From NCBI GenBank assembly GCA_019454225.1, contig CP075370.1:3838001-3902000 (forward strand): 64,000 nt of DNA, written 5' to 3'. Each line of letters begins with the position of its first letter. The stretch's first letter is position 1. This document shows positions 50,709 through 59,546 of this stretch, piece after piece. Position numbers and translations under genes: made by a program. The DNA comes from Paracoccaceae bacterium. Its GTDB lineage: Bacteria > Pseudomonadota > Alphaproteobacteria > Rhodobacterales > Rhodobacteraceae. A model generated the notes under the pieces. It saw only the letters and a program-made list of their open reading frames with translations. It had not been told where the DNA came from and searched no databases.

Positions 50709-51905
50709 ATGGATGACGCAACCTCAGCCACGCGGGGCCGGTGGGCCGTGGCCACCATGTTCCTGGCCAACGGTTTCGTCATGGGGGCCTGGGCGCCACA
50801 AATCCCCTTGCTTCTGCCCCGGCACGGGATCGGCGAAGCGACACTGGGCCTGCTGATCCTGGTTCTGGGTGCCGGGGCCGTGGGGGCGATGCTGTTCTGC
50901 GGGCGCCTGATCGGGCGTTTCGGCGCACGCGCCGTGCTGCGGACCTTCATGCTCGCCATCGTGCCGGTGTTGCCGGTGGTCGTCTTTGCCCCTTCGGTGC
51001 CGCTGCTGGCAGTTGCGATGGCCCTGTTCGGCGCGATGATCGGCTGCATGGACGTGGCGATGAACGCGAACGCGGTCGAGGTCGAGCGTCGGCTCGGCCG
51101 GGCCATCATGTCCTCCTCGCACGGGTTCTGGAGCCTCGGGGGCTTTGCGGGCGGCGCCTCGGGCAGCGTGATCATCGCCCGGGCCGGGTCCGAAGTGCAG
51201 GCCATGGCGACCGCAGGGATCACCCTGGCGCTCGTGCTGATCGCCGCACCCTACCTGATGGCCGGCGATCCCCCTGCCGCCCGCGACCGGACGGAGCCGC
51301 AGACGCGCCTGATTCCGCATGACGGGGCGCTGTGGCTTCTGGGGGCGCTTGCCCTGCTGTCGATGGTGCCGGAAGGCGCGGTCCTCGACTGGGCCGCACT
51401 CTACCTCGGCAAGGAACTCGGCGCGGGCGTCGAAACCTCGGGCCTGGCCTTCGCCCTGTTCGCGGGGGCCATGGCCGTGGTGCGCTTTGCGGGCGATGCC
51501 ATCCGCAACCGCTTCGGTGCCGTCCGCACCCTGCGCGTATCGGGCCTGATCGGCGCGGCAGGGCTTGCCGTCGCGGCATCCGCGCCCGACGCCGGGATCG
51601 CGATCGCGGGCTTCGCCCTGGCGGGGCTCGGTGTGGCGAACATGGTGCCGGTGATCTTTTCCGCGGCCGGGAACCACCCCGGGCTTCCCTCGGGCGCGGC
51701 GATCTCGGTGGTCACGATGGTCGGCTACGCGGGCATCCTGGTCGCGCCCTCCACCATCGGCTTCGCCGCCGAGGCGGTCGGCTTCCGCCTGACCTTCGGT
51801 GTCCTGGCGGCGCTTCTGCTGTTCGTGTCGTCCCTGGCGGCCCGCGCGGCGGCGGCGGACGCGGCCGTGATCCCCGGCGCCGTTCAGACGAGGCCCGCCA
51901 CCTGA
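50709..51905 (+). CDS. MFS transporter (YbjJ-like)
   Basis: A 398-residue protein with about 12 transmembrane helices, starting with a short hydrophilic tail then ATMFLANGFVMGAWAPQIPLLL. The N-domain has DVAMNANAVEVERRLGRAIMSSSHGFWSLGGFAGG, a signature of YbjJ/Bcr-like members; the C-domain has GAVLDWAALYLG and GLGVANMVPVIFSAAGN. The substrate is unknown. It overlaps the convergent isochorismatase-like gene by 22 bases at their 3' ends. Confidence 0.88.
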   Translation: MDDATSATRGRWAVATMFLANGFVMGAWAPQIPLLLPRHGIGEATLGLLILVLGAGAVGAMLFCGRLIGRFGARAVLRTFMLAIVPVLPVVVFAPSVPLLAVAMALFGAMIGCMDVAMNANAVEVERRLGRAIMSSSHGFWSLGGFAGGASGSVIIARAGSEVQAMATAGITLALVLIAAPYLMAGDPPAARDRTEPQTRLIPHDGALWLLGALALLSMVPEGAVLDWAALYLGKELGAGVETSGLAFALFAGAMAVVRFAGDAIRNRFGAVRTLRVSGLIGAAGLAVAASAPDAGIAIAGFALAGLGVANMVPVIFSAAGNHPGLPSGAAISVVTMVGYAGILVAPSTIGFAAEAVGFRLTFGVLAALLLFVSSLAARAAAADAAVIPGAVQTRPAT

Positions 51906-52435
51906 TCCGCCGTCACCAGCTGTGCGAAATCGGCCCCGAGCAGCGACAGCGTCACGCGCAGGACCGTGGCGGCGTCGATCCTGCCGCCGTCATGGGCAGG
52001 AATGTCGAACCCGATCAGGGCATCGCCCGGCAGGATGACGGCAAAGCCCAGGTCATGCGCCCAGCGGCAGGTCGAGGTGACGCAGAACGCCGCAACCGCC
52101 CCCACCAGCACCAGGCGGTCGATGCCCGCCCGGCGCAGATGCGCGTCAAGGCCGGTCCCGGCAAAGGCCGACGACCCCGATTTCCAGATCACCGCCTCGC
52201 CAGCGACCGGCAGCGCGCAGGGCATCGGCGCCCCGCCCGGCGCGTCGCGGCGGAAAGGCGAGGCAGGGTCGGGATCGTCATGATGCACATGCACCACCGG
52301 CAGCCCGCGTTCCCGGAACAGCGACAGCAGCGCCGCCACATGATCCTCGGCCTGCGGGTTCGCGCGCGGCCGCCCGGCCGTCGTGCGGTCCGCCATCCCC
52401 ATCTGCATGTCGATGACCAGCAGTCCCGTGGCCAT
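51884..52435 (-). CDS. isochorismatase-family cysteine hydrolase
   Basis: The 183-residue protein has the cysteine hydrolase triad: D9 (LLVIDMQMG), K85 (IWKSGSSAF) and C118 (GAVAAFCVTSTCRWA). It also has the cis-peptide motif region and ILPGDALIGFDIP. Members hydrolyse amides such as nicotinamide or N-carbamoyl compounds, or isochorismate. The substrate is not assignable. It lies 29 bases downstream of argF on the same strand. Confidence 0.88.
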   Translation of the reverse strand: MATGLLVIDMQMGMADRTTAGRPRANPQAEDHVAALLSLFRERGLPVVHVHHDDPDPASPFRRDAPGGAPMPCALPVAGEAVIWKSGSSAFAGTGLDAHLRRAGIDRLVLVGAVAAFCVTSTCRWAHDLGFAVILPGDALIGFDIPAHDGGRIDAATVLRVTLSLLGADFAQLVTADQVAGLV

Positions 52436-52464
52436 GGCTTTCCCCCTCGCTCCGTCGATGCCGA

Positions 52465-53391
52465 TCAGACGCCCAGGCACCACCGCATGACGGCCTTCTG
52501 CGCATGCAGGCGGTTCTCGGCCTCGTCGAAAACCACCGAATGCGGCCCGTCCATCACCGTGCTTGTCACCTCGTCGTTCCGGTGCGCGGGCAGACAGTGC
52601 ATGAACAGCGCATCGGGCTTGGCGCGCGCCATCAGCGCCTCGTTCACCTGATAGCCACGCAGCTGGTTGTGGCGGCGCTCCTTGGCGCTTTCGGGGTCGT
52701 GCATGCTGACCCATGTGTCCGTCACCACCAGATCGGCCCCCTCGACCGCCCTGAACGGATCGCGCTCGATGCGCATGCCCACACCCTTGGACAGGGCGAA
52801 CTTCACCCAGGCCTCCTCGGGGTCCAGCGGCGGCGGGCCGGTGAAGGTGAAGTCGAACCCGAACTGGCCTGCGGCATGGATGAAGGACGCGCAGACATTG
52901 TTGCCATCACCCGACCAGACCACCTTGCGCCCGGCGATCGGGCCGCGGTGTTCCTCATAGGTCATCACGTCGGCCATGATCTGGCAGGGATGGGTGCGGT
53001 TGGTCAGGCCGTTGATCACCGGCACCGTGGCATGTTCCGCCATCTCGTGCAGCGTCGCCTCCTCATAGGTGCGGATCATGATCAGGTCGACATAGCGCGA
53101 CAGCACCCGGGCCGTGTCGGCGATGGTCTCGCCATGGCCAAGCTGCATCTCCTTTCCCGAAAGCACCATGGTGGCACCGCCCATCTGGCGCACGCCGACG
53201 TCGAAACTGACGCGGGTGCGGGTCGACGGCTTTTCGAAGATCAGCGCGACCATCCGTCCGGCAAGCGGCAGGTCGTCGTCGGGGGCGCCGCGCGGACGGT
53301 CGCCCCGCGCGGTCTTCATGGTGCGGGCGGCGTCGATCATGCCGCGCAGCGCGGCGGCGTCGGTCGTATGGATGTCGAGAAAATGGTTCAT
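52465..53391 (-). CDS. argF: ornithine carbamoyltransferase
   Basis: ArgF condenses ornithine and carbamoyl phosphate to citrulline. The 308-residue enzyme has the carbamoyl-phosphate motif [21 protein letters not shown] and the ornithine loop MHCLPAHR, all intact. It follows argD on the same strand with 73 bases between them, the common alphaproteobacterial argD-argF pair. AGAGACACGAC precedes the ATG. Confidence 0.97.
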   Translation of the reverse strand: MNHFLDIHTTDAAALRGMIDAARTMKTARGDRPRGAPDDDLPLAGRMVALIFEKPSTRTRVSFDVGVRQMGGATMVLSGKEMQLGHGETIADTARVLSRYVDLIMIRTYEEATLHEMAEHATVPVINGLTNRTHPCQIMADVMTYEEHRGPIAGRKVVWSGDGNNVCASFIHAAGQFGFDFTFTGPPPLDPEEAWVKFALSKGVGMRIERDPFRAVEGADLVVTDTWVSMHDPESAKERRHNQLRGYQVNEALMARAKPDALFMHCLPAHRNDEVTSTVMDGPHSVVFDEAENRLHAQKAVMRWCLGV

Positions 53392-53464
53392 GTCGTGTCT
53401 CTTGCAGCACGGCCGGCGGGCCGGACCCCCGGTTCCCCCGGGGGCATCTGGAATGGGAAGCGGG

Positions 53465-54646
53465 TCAGGCGGCCTTCTGCGAAAGCGCCGTGGCGGCTGC
53501 ATCCAGGCGTCGGACCGCCTCGGCGATGTCGTCGTCGGGGATGTTCAGCGCGGGCAGCAGGCGCACCACGCTGTCGGCGGCAGCAACGGTCAGCACGTTC
53601 TGCGCATATCCCGCCTTCACGACATCGGCCGGCGCCACGCGGCACTTGAGCCCCAGCATCAGGCCCTGACCGCGCACGGCCTCGAACACGTCGGGGTGGG
53701 CGGCCACCAGCCCTTCTAGCCGCTGGCGGAACAGCGCGCCCTTGCGCGACACCTCGGCAAGGAACGCCGGATCGTCGACATGGTCCATGACGGCAAGACC
53801 CACGGCGCAGGCCAGTGGATTGCCGCCATAGGTCGAGCCGTGGGTTCCGGCCGTCATTCCGGCCGAGGCCGCCTCGGTCGCCAGAACCGCTCCCAGCGGA
53901 AAGCCCCCGCCGATGCCCTTGGCCACCATCATGATGTCGGGCGCGGCCCCGGCCCATTCATGGGCAAACAGCCTGCCGGTGCGCCCCATGCCGCATTGCA
54001 CCTCGTCGAACACCAGCAGCGCGCCGGTGCTGTCGCAAAGATCGCGCAGCCCCTTCAGGCAGGCGTCCGGCAACACGCGGATGCCGCCCTCGCCCTGGAT
54101 CGGCTCGACCAGAACCGCCGCCGTGCGGTCGGTCACGGCAGCGCGCAGCGCATCGTGGTCGCCAAAGGGCAGGTGCGTGAAGCCGGGCATCAGCGGGCCG
54201 AAGCCCTTGGTCATCTTCTCGGACCCGGCCGCCGCGATGGCGCCGGTGGACCGGCCATGGAATGCCCCCTCGAACGCCACGATCTGCGTCCGGTCGGGGT
54301 CGCCCTTTTCGTGCCAGTACTTGCGGACCATCTTGATCGCCAGTTCCGCCGCCTCGGTCCCCGAGTTGGTGAAGAACACGCGATCCGCGAAGGTCGCATT
54401 CGCCAGCCGTTCTGCCAGCGCCTCCTGCTCGGGGATGCGGTAGACATTCGACACATGCCAGAGCTTCTGCGCCTGCGCCGTCACCGCGGCAACAAGGGCC
54501 GGATGCGCGTGCCCAAGCGCGTTCACCGCGATCCCGGCACCGAGGTCTAGGTATCGCGACCCGTCCTCCGCGATCAGCCAGGAGCCTTCGCCGCGCACGA
54601 AGGACAGCGGCGCGCGGTTGTAGGTGGGAAGGACGGCAGAGGTCAT
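53465..54646 (-). CDS. argD: acetylornithine/succinyldiaminopimelate aminotransferase
   Basis: A 393-residue class III PLP aminotransferase: [44 protein letters not shown] and the Schiff-base Lys in [17 protein letters not shown]. It transaminates N-acetylornithine and probably N-succinyl-diaminopimelate. The ATG at 54646, after GGGAGC, gives [21 protein letters not shown], as in homologues. It forms a pair with argF. Confidence 0.96.
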   Translation of the reverse strand: MTSAVLPTYNRAPLSFVRGEGSWLIAEDGSRYLDLGAGIAVNALGHAHPALVAAVTAQAQKLWHVSNVYRIPEQEALAERLANATFADRVFFTNSGTEAAELAIKMVRKYWHEKGDPDRTQIVAFEGAFHGRSTGAIAAAGSEKMTKGFGPLMPGFTHLPFGDHDALRAAVTDRTAAVLVEPIQGEGGIRVLPDACLKGLRDLCDSTGALLVFDEVQCGMGRTGRLFAHEWAGAAPDIMMVAKGIGGGFPLGAVLATEAASAGMTAGTHGSTYGGNPLACAVGLAVMDHVDDPAFLAEVSRKGALFRQRLEGLVAAHPDVFEAVRGQGLMLGLKCRVAPADVVKAGYAQNVLTVAAADSVVRLLPALNIPDDDIAEAVRRLDAAATALSQKAA

Positions 54647-54803
54647 CGGCAAGCTCCCGATTGCAAGGCCCAAGGGGTGCCCGAGGGCAGACGGCATGTC
54701 AACAAAGAGGGAAGGGATCGCAGGCGGATGGCCCGCGCGGACGGGTGTGCGTCAGCGTCGGCGTCGGATGGGCAGGGGGGCCATGAGCGCGATCATCGGC
54801 GCT

Positions 54804-55487
54804 CTATGCCGGTTCGTCGCCGTCTTGTCCAGCGGCATCGGGCAGCGGCCGATAGCCGGGTTCGGCGATCTCGGCGGCAATCGTCGCGGCATCCGCCTCG
54901 ATCCCGAGCATGGCGAAGAGATCGGTCAGGAACGGCAGCGGCGCGGCGCGGGCCGCGTCCATGTCGCACAGCACGAAGGGCGCGTCGGTGCGGTCGGCCA
55001 CGTCGGACAACGCCAGATGCGCAGCCAGCCCCTTGCGCAGCAGCCACAGGCCATCCCGCCCGGTGTCGAGGTTGCGCGACCGGATCGACTGCATCACCGC
55101 GAGCGGATTGCGCAGGGCCACCACGACGACCGGGTCGCGCAGCAGGGGTGCCAGGTCGGGCACGAGGGCGATGGCGCGGGGAAACTTGAAACCCCAGCGG
55201 GGGTGCATGGCGTTGCGCCGCGCGATCAGATCATGCAGCGCCGCCGTCTCGGCGGGCGTGCGCCCGCGGCGGGGGTTGAAGAACAGCGCCGCGAATTCGG
55301 CATCCTCGTGATTCACCTCGCGAAAACGGTCGCCCAGGTGGACCCCGGCGCGGATCAGCGCATAGGCCAGGAACGAGGTCATCCCCTGCGCCGCCCCCAC
55401 CACAAGGAAGGTGGCCGATACCCGCCGCGCCGCGAGCGCGGCGGGGCGCAGGACGGTCAGGTGATCGCCGAGCACGAGATCGGACAT
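54804..55487 (-). CDS. sulfotransferase-like P-loop protein
   Basis: A 227-residue protein. ATFLVVGAAQGMTSFLAYALIRAGVHLGD near the N-terminus, RWGFKFPRAIAL and VVVVALRNPLAVMQSIRSRN resemble the PAPS-binding elements (5' PSB loop and 3' PB motif) of sulfotransferase-family proteins, though the P-loop is not canonical. The substrate is unknown. It is divergent from gcrA. Confidence in the fold is moderate. Confidence 0.65.
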   Translation of the reverse strand: MSDLVLGDHLTVLRPAALAARRVSATFLVVGAAQGMTSFLAYALIRAGVHLGDRFREVNHEDAEFAALFFNPRRGRTPAETAALHDLIARRNAMHPRWGFKFPRAIALVPDLAPLLRDPVVVVALRNPLAVMQSIRSRNLDTGRDGLWLLRKGLAAHLALSDVADRTDAPFVLCDMDAARAAPLPFLTDLFAMLGIEADAATIAAEIAEPGYRPLPDAAGQDGDEPA

Positions 55488-55555
55488 GGCGCGCCCCCGG
55501 TTGTGGCCGTGTGGCGGCTAGCAGCGCGGCGGGCATGCGTCAACGCCGGGGCGGC

Positions 55556-55583
55556 TTGTATCCGCGACCGGGGCAGCTAAAAT
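55556..55583 (+). promoter_or_regulatory. candidate promoter of gcrA
   Basis: TTGTAT (55556-55561) and TAAAAT (55578-55583) are 16 bases apart. The -10 matches the consensus in 5 of 6 positions, the -35 in 3 of 6. Transcription would start near 55590, about 50 bases before the gcrA ATG. Confidence 0.4.
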
Positions 55584-55640
55584 GCGCGACTTGCGAAGGG
55601 CCGCCCGTCCTTTGCCCGCCATTGCCATGGGAGACGACGG

Positions 55641-56258
55641 ATGTCCTGGACCGACGAGCGTGTCGAGACGCTCAAGCGCATGTGGGCCGAGGGCCAGAGT
55701 GCAAGCCAGATTGCCAAGGAACTGGGCGGGGTTACGCGCAATGCGGTGATCGGCAAGGTGCATCGCCTGGGCCTGTCGAACCGGGTTGGCGGGGTCGGCG
55801 GCCGCGAGGATGGCGAGGAAGAGGCCGTGCCGCAGGTGGCTGCGGCCGATCCTGCGCCGCGCGTGGTGCAGGCCGAGGCGGCCGCCCGGCCGGCCGAGAT
55901 TCCCCGCCCGGCCGCCGAGCGCCCGGCAACGGTGCCGCCGGTGGCGCCCGCGTCGAACGTGACGCCCCTGCCCGCCCGCAAGCCGATCGTGCCCGCCGGA
56001 CAGCCGCTGCCGCCCCAGCCATCGGCCAACGAGATCAGCCCCGAGGCCCTGGCTTCGGTGCGCGAGGTCGAAAAAAGGGCGCGGAAACTTACGCTTATGG
56101 AACTGACGGAACGCACCTGCAAATGGCCGGTGGGCGATCCGGCGACGGATGATTTCTGGTTCTGCGGCCTGCCGTCGCTGCCCGGCAAGCCCTATTGCGA
56201 GGCGCATGTCGGCGTCGCGTTCCAGCCGATGAGCGCGCGGCGGGACCGGCGGCGTTGA
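55641..56258 (+). CDS. gcrA: GcrA cell-cycle regulator
   Basis: GcrA binds sigma-70 RNA polymerase and stimulates promoters bearing methylated GANTC sites in alphaproteobacteria. The 205-residue protein has the conserved N-terminal DNA-binding helix-turn-helix MSWTDERVETLKRMWAEGQS, IAKELGGVTRNAVIGKVHRLGLSNR. A Pro/Ala-rich linker follows, then the Cys-containing C-terminal domain LTERTCKWPVGDPATDDFWFCGLPSLPGKPYCEAH. It overlaps a small membrane-protein gene at its stop. Confidence 0.96.
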   Translation: MSWTDERVETLKRMWAEGQSASQIAKELGGVTRNAVIGKVHRLGLSNRVGGVGGREDGEEEAVPQVAAADPAPRVVQAEAAARPAEIPRPAAERPATVPPVAPASNVTPLPARKPIVPAGQPLPPQPSANEISPEALASVREVEKRARKLTLMELTERTCKWPVGDPATDDFWFCGLPSLPGKPYCEAHVGVAFQPMSARRDRRR

Positions 56259-56434
56259 AGCGGTTTCTTGACGCGGACCACCCGATGTTCGCACGGGCCT
56301 GGGTTCGCTGGGCGACCGTCGCGGTGCCTGGCGCATGGGCAATTTTCGAAGCGTCCACAGGGGCTTGGATCTGGGCCGCGATGTTCCTCGCGGCCGCCGG
56401 ATATGCCTTTTGGGTGCTGATCCTCAGGCGTTGA
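56255..56434 (+). CDS. small two-helix membrane protein
   Basis: About 59 residues from a TTG that overlaps the gcrA stop (TTGA): (M)KRFLDADHPMFARAWVRW, then two hydrophobic segments (about 19-33 and 37-55). An ATG ten codons later is an alternative start. Its overlap suggests co-expression with gcrA. It ends 11 bases inside the convergent parA-like gene. The function is unknown. Confidence 0.6.
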   Translation: MKRFLDADHPMFARAWVRWATVAVPGAWAIFEASTGAWIWAAMFLAAAGYAFWVLILRR

Positions 56435-57050
56435 GGCGGGCGATGATCTCGTCCGCCAGGGCGGCGATTTCGGTGGCTGCCGGGCTCTGGCCGGTTTCGG
56501 CCACGCCCAGGCCCTGACCCAGCGTCTCGGCGAAGGCGATGCGCTGGCCGAGGCGGGCGCGGGCGATGTCGGGGGTCAGTTCGGCGGCGGCGGCGGCCAC
56601 TTCCTCGGCGAGGCGGGTGCCGGAGCGGGTGCGGTTGAGCACAAGTGTTGTGGGTTTGCTGACGCGGGCCGCAAGATCGAGTACGCCATCGGTGGCCCAG
56701 AGGTCGACGTGGCTGGTCGCGACCGGAATCAGGATCAGGGTGGCCTCTCGCAGGGCCGGGCGCAGGTCGCTGTCGATCTTGGGGGGCGTGTCAATGATCA
56801 CGAAGTCATTGCTTTTCCTGAGTTTTTCAACCTCATAGCCGACCCCCCAGGCAGAGGCGGTCGAAAAGTCCATGTCGGACACGCCACGGTCGCGGCGCGT
56901 CATGAACCAGCGGCCGAGCGACCCCTGCGGATCGGTGTCGAGCAGCGCAACCCGTTGACCGCGGCGGACAATCTCGACGGCGAGGTTGACCGCGAGCGTG
57001 GTCTTGCCGCTGCCGCCCTTCTGCTGGGCGATGGTGAGGACATGGGCCAT
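56424..57050 (-). CDS. orphan ParA-family ATPase
   Basis: A 208-residue deviant Walker ATPase with KGGSGKTT (residues 11-18), DTDPQGSLGRWF and FVIIDTPPKIDSDLRPALREA. It is short, with no N-terminal DNA-binding domain, and resembles MinD/ParA proteins such as MipZ-like or chromosome/cargo-positioning ParA, not plasmid Type Ia. No parB or parS-like gene is adjacent. The ATG at 57050 starts the family motif MAHVLTIAQQKGGSGKTT and is preceded by GGGGG. Confidence 0.85.
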   Translation of the reverse strand: MAHVLTIAQQKGGSGKTTLAVNLAVEIVRRGQRVALLDTDPQGSLGRWFMTRRDRGVSDMDFSTASAWGVGYEVEKLRKSNDFVIIDTPPKIDSDLRPALREATLILIPVATSHVDLWATDGVLDLAARVSKPTTLVLNRTRSGTRLAEEVAAAAAELTPDIARARLGQRIAFAETLGQGLGVAETGQSPAATEIAALADEIIARLNA

Positions 57051-57096
57051 GGGAACCCCCTTTGCTGCGGTGCAGCATAGGGTGATTCGCGCGGGG

Positions 57097-57396
57097 TTAA
57101 CAGCGCAGCGTTCCGCGCATTTCGCCGCTGTCACCCTGGAGGCTGCGATCGGCCAGCCGGCAGCCCGTGACGGGTTCGATCAGGCCGATCATGGTGGCCC
57201 GGATCGCCTGGTGTTCACCCCTTGCGGCATAGCCGAGCCGGATCACCTGGACGCGGTTTTCGGTAAAGAATACCGTATATTGCCGCCCATCCACGGTGAC
57301 GTCGCGGCGGGCCGCGCCGAAGAATTCGGGCGCCGGGCTTGCACCGCAGGCGGCGAGGATCGGGCAGACGGCAAGGAGCGTGCGCCATGGTGACAT
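57097..57396 (-). CDS. hypothetical small lipoprotein
   Basis: A 99-residue protein with a lipoprotein signal (LLAVCPILAAC, lipobox LAAC with the Cys at about residue 17). The mature domain carries DVTVDGRQYTVFFTENRVQVIRLGY and two further Cys (GCRL, TLRC). It continues the long in-frame reading region upstream, but the ATG at 57396 gives the signal peptide and is preferred. No family was recognised; envelope localisation is predicted. Confidence 0.7.
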   Translation of the reverse strand: MSPWRTLLAVCPILAACGASPAPEFFGAARRDVTVDGRQYTVFFTENRVQVIRLGYAARGEHQAIRATMIGLIEPVTGCRLADRSLQGDSGEMRGTLRC

Positions 57397-57543
57397 TCCG
57401 CCATGGAACGGCTCCTTGGTTAAGGAAAGGTTGACGGTCTGGCAGGCGTCTGGCGCACGTCTGGCCTGCGTCGGGACGGCGCGCGCGCCGGTAAGGCGTC
57501 GTTCATGCCGCCGCGCGAGCCTTGGCGCAGCACAGGAGACGCC

Positions 57544-58065
57544 ATGCCCCGCCGTACCCCGCCCGCCCGCCGTCCGGCCCGCCAGGCCGCCCATTACGCC
57601 TATATGGCCGATGTCATGCGCCGCCTGGAATGGGACCTGCACAACACCATCGCGATGACCGGTCGCGTGCCCGCCGCCTGGCACGAGATCGCCCGGGCCG
57701 AGCCGCACAGCGCCACGGTGAAGGTCACGCTGCGGCTGGAGGCCGATGTGGTGAAGTTCCTGAAGTCGATGGGCGAGGGCTGGGGCCCGCGCGCGAACGA
57801 CATCCTGAAAAGCTGGATGCACGCCCGGCTGGCGGGGGTGATCCGGGGTGCCGAGACGGTGGACTACTACCGCGCCCGGACCGGCGCGGGGCTTGACGGG
57901 CCGAAGCCCCGGTTCGGCGCGACGGCGCGGGAGTTCGACGAGGAGGACGGCGTGACGGCGGCCCATACGGTGCCGAAGAAGGTCGAGATGATCGAGGTGC
58001 TGCAGGCCCGCTATGCCACCGAGGGCGAACCCGAGGGCGGATTGCCGGACCTGCGGGTGAAGTAG
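57544..58065 (+). CDS. BrnA-like antitoxin-family protein without a BrnT partner
   Basis: A 173-residue protein. The middle segment, ATVKVTLRLEADVVKFLKSMGEGWGPRANDILKSWMHARLAG, matches the ribbon-helix-helix C-terminal domain of BrnA (DUF4415) antitoxins. It has a basic N-terminus (RRTPPARRPARQAAHYAY) and an extra C-terminal tail of about 60 residues, so it is longer than classic BrnA (about 80-100). No BrnT-type toxin gene is adjacent on either side. AGGAG precedes the ATG. It may be a DNA-binding regulator derived from an antitoxin. Confidence 0.65.
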   Translation: MPRRTPPARRPARQAAHYAYMADVMRRLEWDLHNTIAMTGRVPAAWHEIARAEPHSATVKVTLRLEADVVKFLKSMGEGWGPRANDILKSWMHARLAGVIRGAETVDYYRARTGAGLDGPKPRFGATAREFDEEDGVTAAHTVPKKVEMIEVLQARYATEGEPEGGLPDLRVK

Positions 58066-58076
58066 CGCGTCGCGGA

Positions 58077-59546
58077 TCAGAGGGGCGGATAGGATGGCGG
58101 GAAGATCGCGCCCACGGAGGGGTGGCCGAAGGTGCGGTCGGGGTATTTCGCCACGAGGCCGTCGAACTGGGCCTGCGCCCGGGCGCGCGCCGCGACCATG
58201 TCGAACCCCGCGACCTGGCCGTCGCGCATCGACAGGCGGCCATCCACGAAGACCGCCCGGGTGACCCGGCCGGTGGCGCCGAGGATCAGGCTGCGCACGG
58301 GATCGACGCGGGGCGCGATCAGCGGATCGGCCATGTCGAACACCGCGATGTCGGCCCGGGCGCCGGGCATCAGGCGGCCGAGGTCGGGGCGGCGCAGCGC
58401 ATCGGCGCCGCCGGTGGTGGCCGCGTCGAACAGGTGCTGGGGCGCGGCATCGTCGATGCCGTCGCCCATCATCCGCGCCGCCATCACCCCGACCGCCATG
58501 TTCAGCACCATGTCGGGCGGGGCGGTATCGGTGCCCATGCCCAGCCGGATACCCATGCGCCGCACCCTGGCCAGCGAGTTCAGCGCCCCGCCCGACCGGG
58601 CAAAGACCAGCGGGCAATGCGCGATGGTGACGCCATGGTCGGCGTAGAGCAGAAGGTCATCGGCGGTGGCCTGCACGGCATGGGGGGCGATCAGGCGGTC
58701 GGTCAGCGCGCCGAAGCGGGCCAGCCATTGCGGCGCGGTGGTGCCGTGCAGGCGGGCGACGGCCTCGCGTTCCATCACGCCCTGGGCCATGTGAAGCCGC
58801 ACCGGCACGTCGAGGTCGCGGGCGGCCGACATGGTGCGGGCCAGGAGCGCCTCGGTGCAGGTTTCCACCCGGTCGGGCGCCAGCATGCCCTGCACCAGCC
58901 CGCCGAAGCGGCCCGCCTGGGCCTGCACGAAGGCGATGGCGTCATTCAGGCCGCGCAGGCCGCGCGCCTCGTCGAAGCGGGGTTCGAGGATGCCGGGCGC
59001 GGTGCAGACCATGCCCCCCGCCCGATAGGCCGGGCCGAGCCAGACGCGCAGCCCGAGATCGCCCGCGGCCTGGGCTGCGGCCTCGAATTCCGGCACCGTC
59101 TCGCCCCATTCGCGATAGAAGAGCGAGGCGATGGGCAGGGCCGAGGTGATGCCGTTGCACAACAGTTGGGCAAAGGCGAAGCGCTTCTGGAAGGCCAGTT
59201 CCTCGGGGGCATACATCTCGTAGGGGCCACGGTCGATGTAGGTCTGCGGCCAGACGCGGCCCTTGGCCCAGGCCGGGCCGCAATCGACGCCCAGCATCGT
59301 GGTGTCGAGGTCGGAGAGCGCGTCAAGGTCGATGAAGCCGGGAGAGACCAGCACCTCGCCCAGGTCGAGGCGGCGCGCGACCTCGCCGGGGAAGCGGGGC
59401 CCGACGTGGAGGATGCGGTCGCCCTCGATCACCAGTTCGCCGTTCTCGAGCAGGCGGTGGCCGCCATCGGCATGGGCCACGATCCAGCGGGCGGCAAGCG
59501 CGGTGCGGCCCGCCGGGCGCTGGCCGAGGGTGAGGCTGTCGAGCAT
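58077..59546 (-). CDS. amidohydrolase-family protein with altered metal site
   Basis: The 489-residue protein is of the TRZ/ATZ or chlorohydrolase type: an N-terminal beta-sandwich, the barrel, and a C-terminal GADALRRPDLGRLMPGARADIAVFDM. The usual PGFxxxHxH motif reads PGFIDLDAL (69-77), so the two barrel His ligands are replaced by D75 and L77. H252 (RLHMAQ, with Gln in place of the usual Glu), H289, H310 and D340 (GTDTAP) remain. It may be catalytically divergent. It is last in a coupled operon and overlaps the cytosine-deaminase-like gene (ATGA). Confidence 0.8.
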   Translation of the reverse strand: MLDSLTLGQRPAGRTALAARWIVAHADGGHRLLENGELVIEGDRILHVGPRFPGEVARRLDLGEVLVSPGFIDLDALSDLDTTMLGVDCGPAWAKGRVWPQTYIDRGPYEMYAPEELAFQKRFAFAQLLCNGITSALPIASLFYREWGETVPEFEAAAQAAGDLGLRVWLGPAYRAGGMVCTAPGILEPRFDEARGLRGLNDAIAFVQAQAGRFGGLVQGMLAPDRVETCTEALLARTMSAARDLDVPVRLHMAQGVMEREAVARLHGTTAPQWLARFGALTDRLIAPHAVQATADDLLLYADHGVTIAHCPLVFARSGGALNSLARVRRMGIRLGMGTDTAPPDMVLNMAVGVMAARMMGDGIDDAAPQHLFDAATTGGADALRRPDLGRLMPGARADIAVFDMADPLIAPRVDPVRSLILGATGRVTRAVFVDGRLSMRDGQVAGFDMVAARARAQAQFDGLVAKYPDRTFGHPSVGAIFPPSYPPL

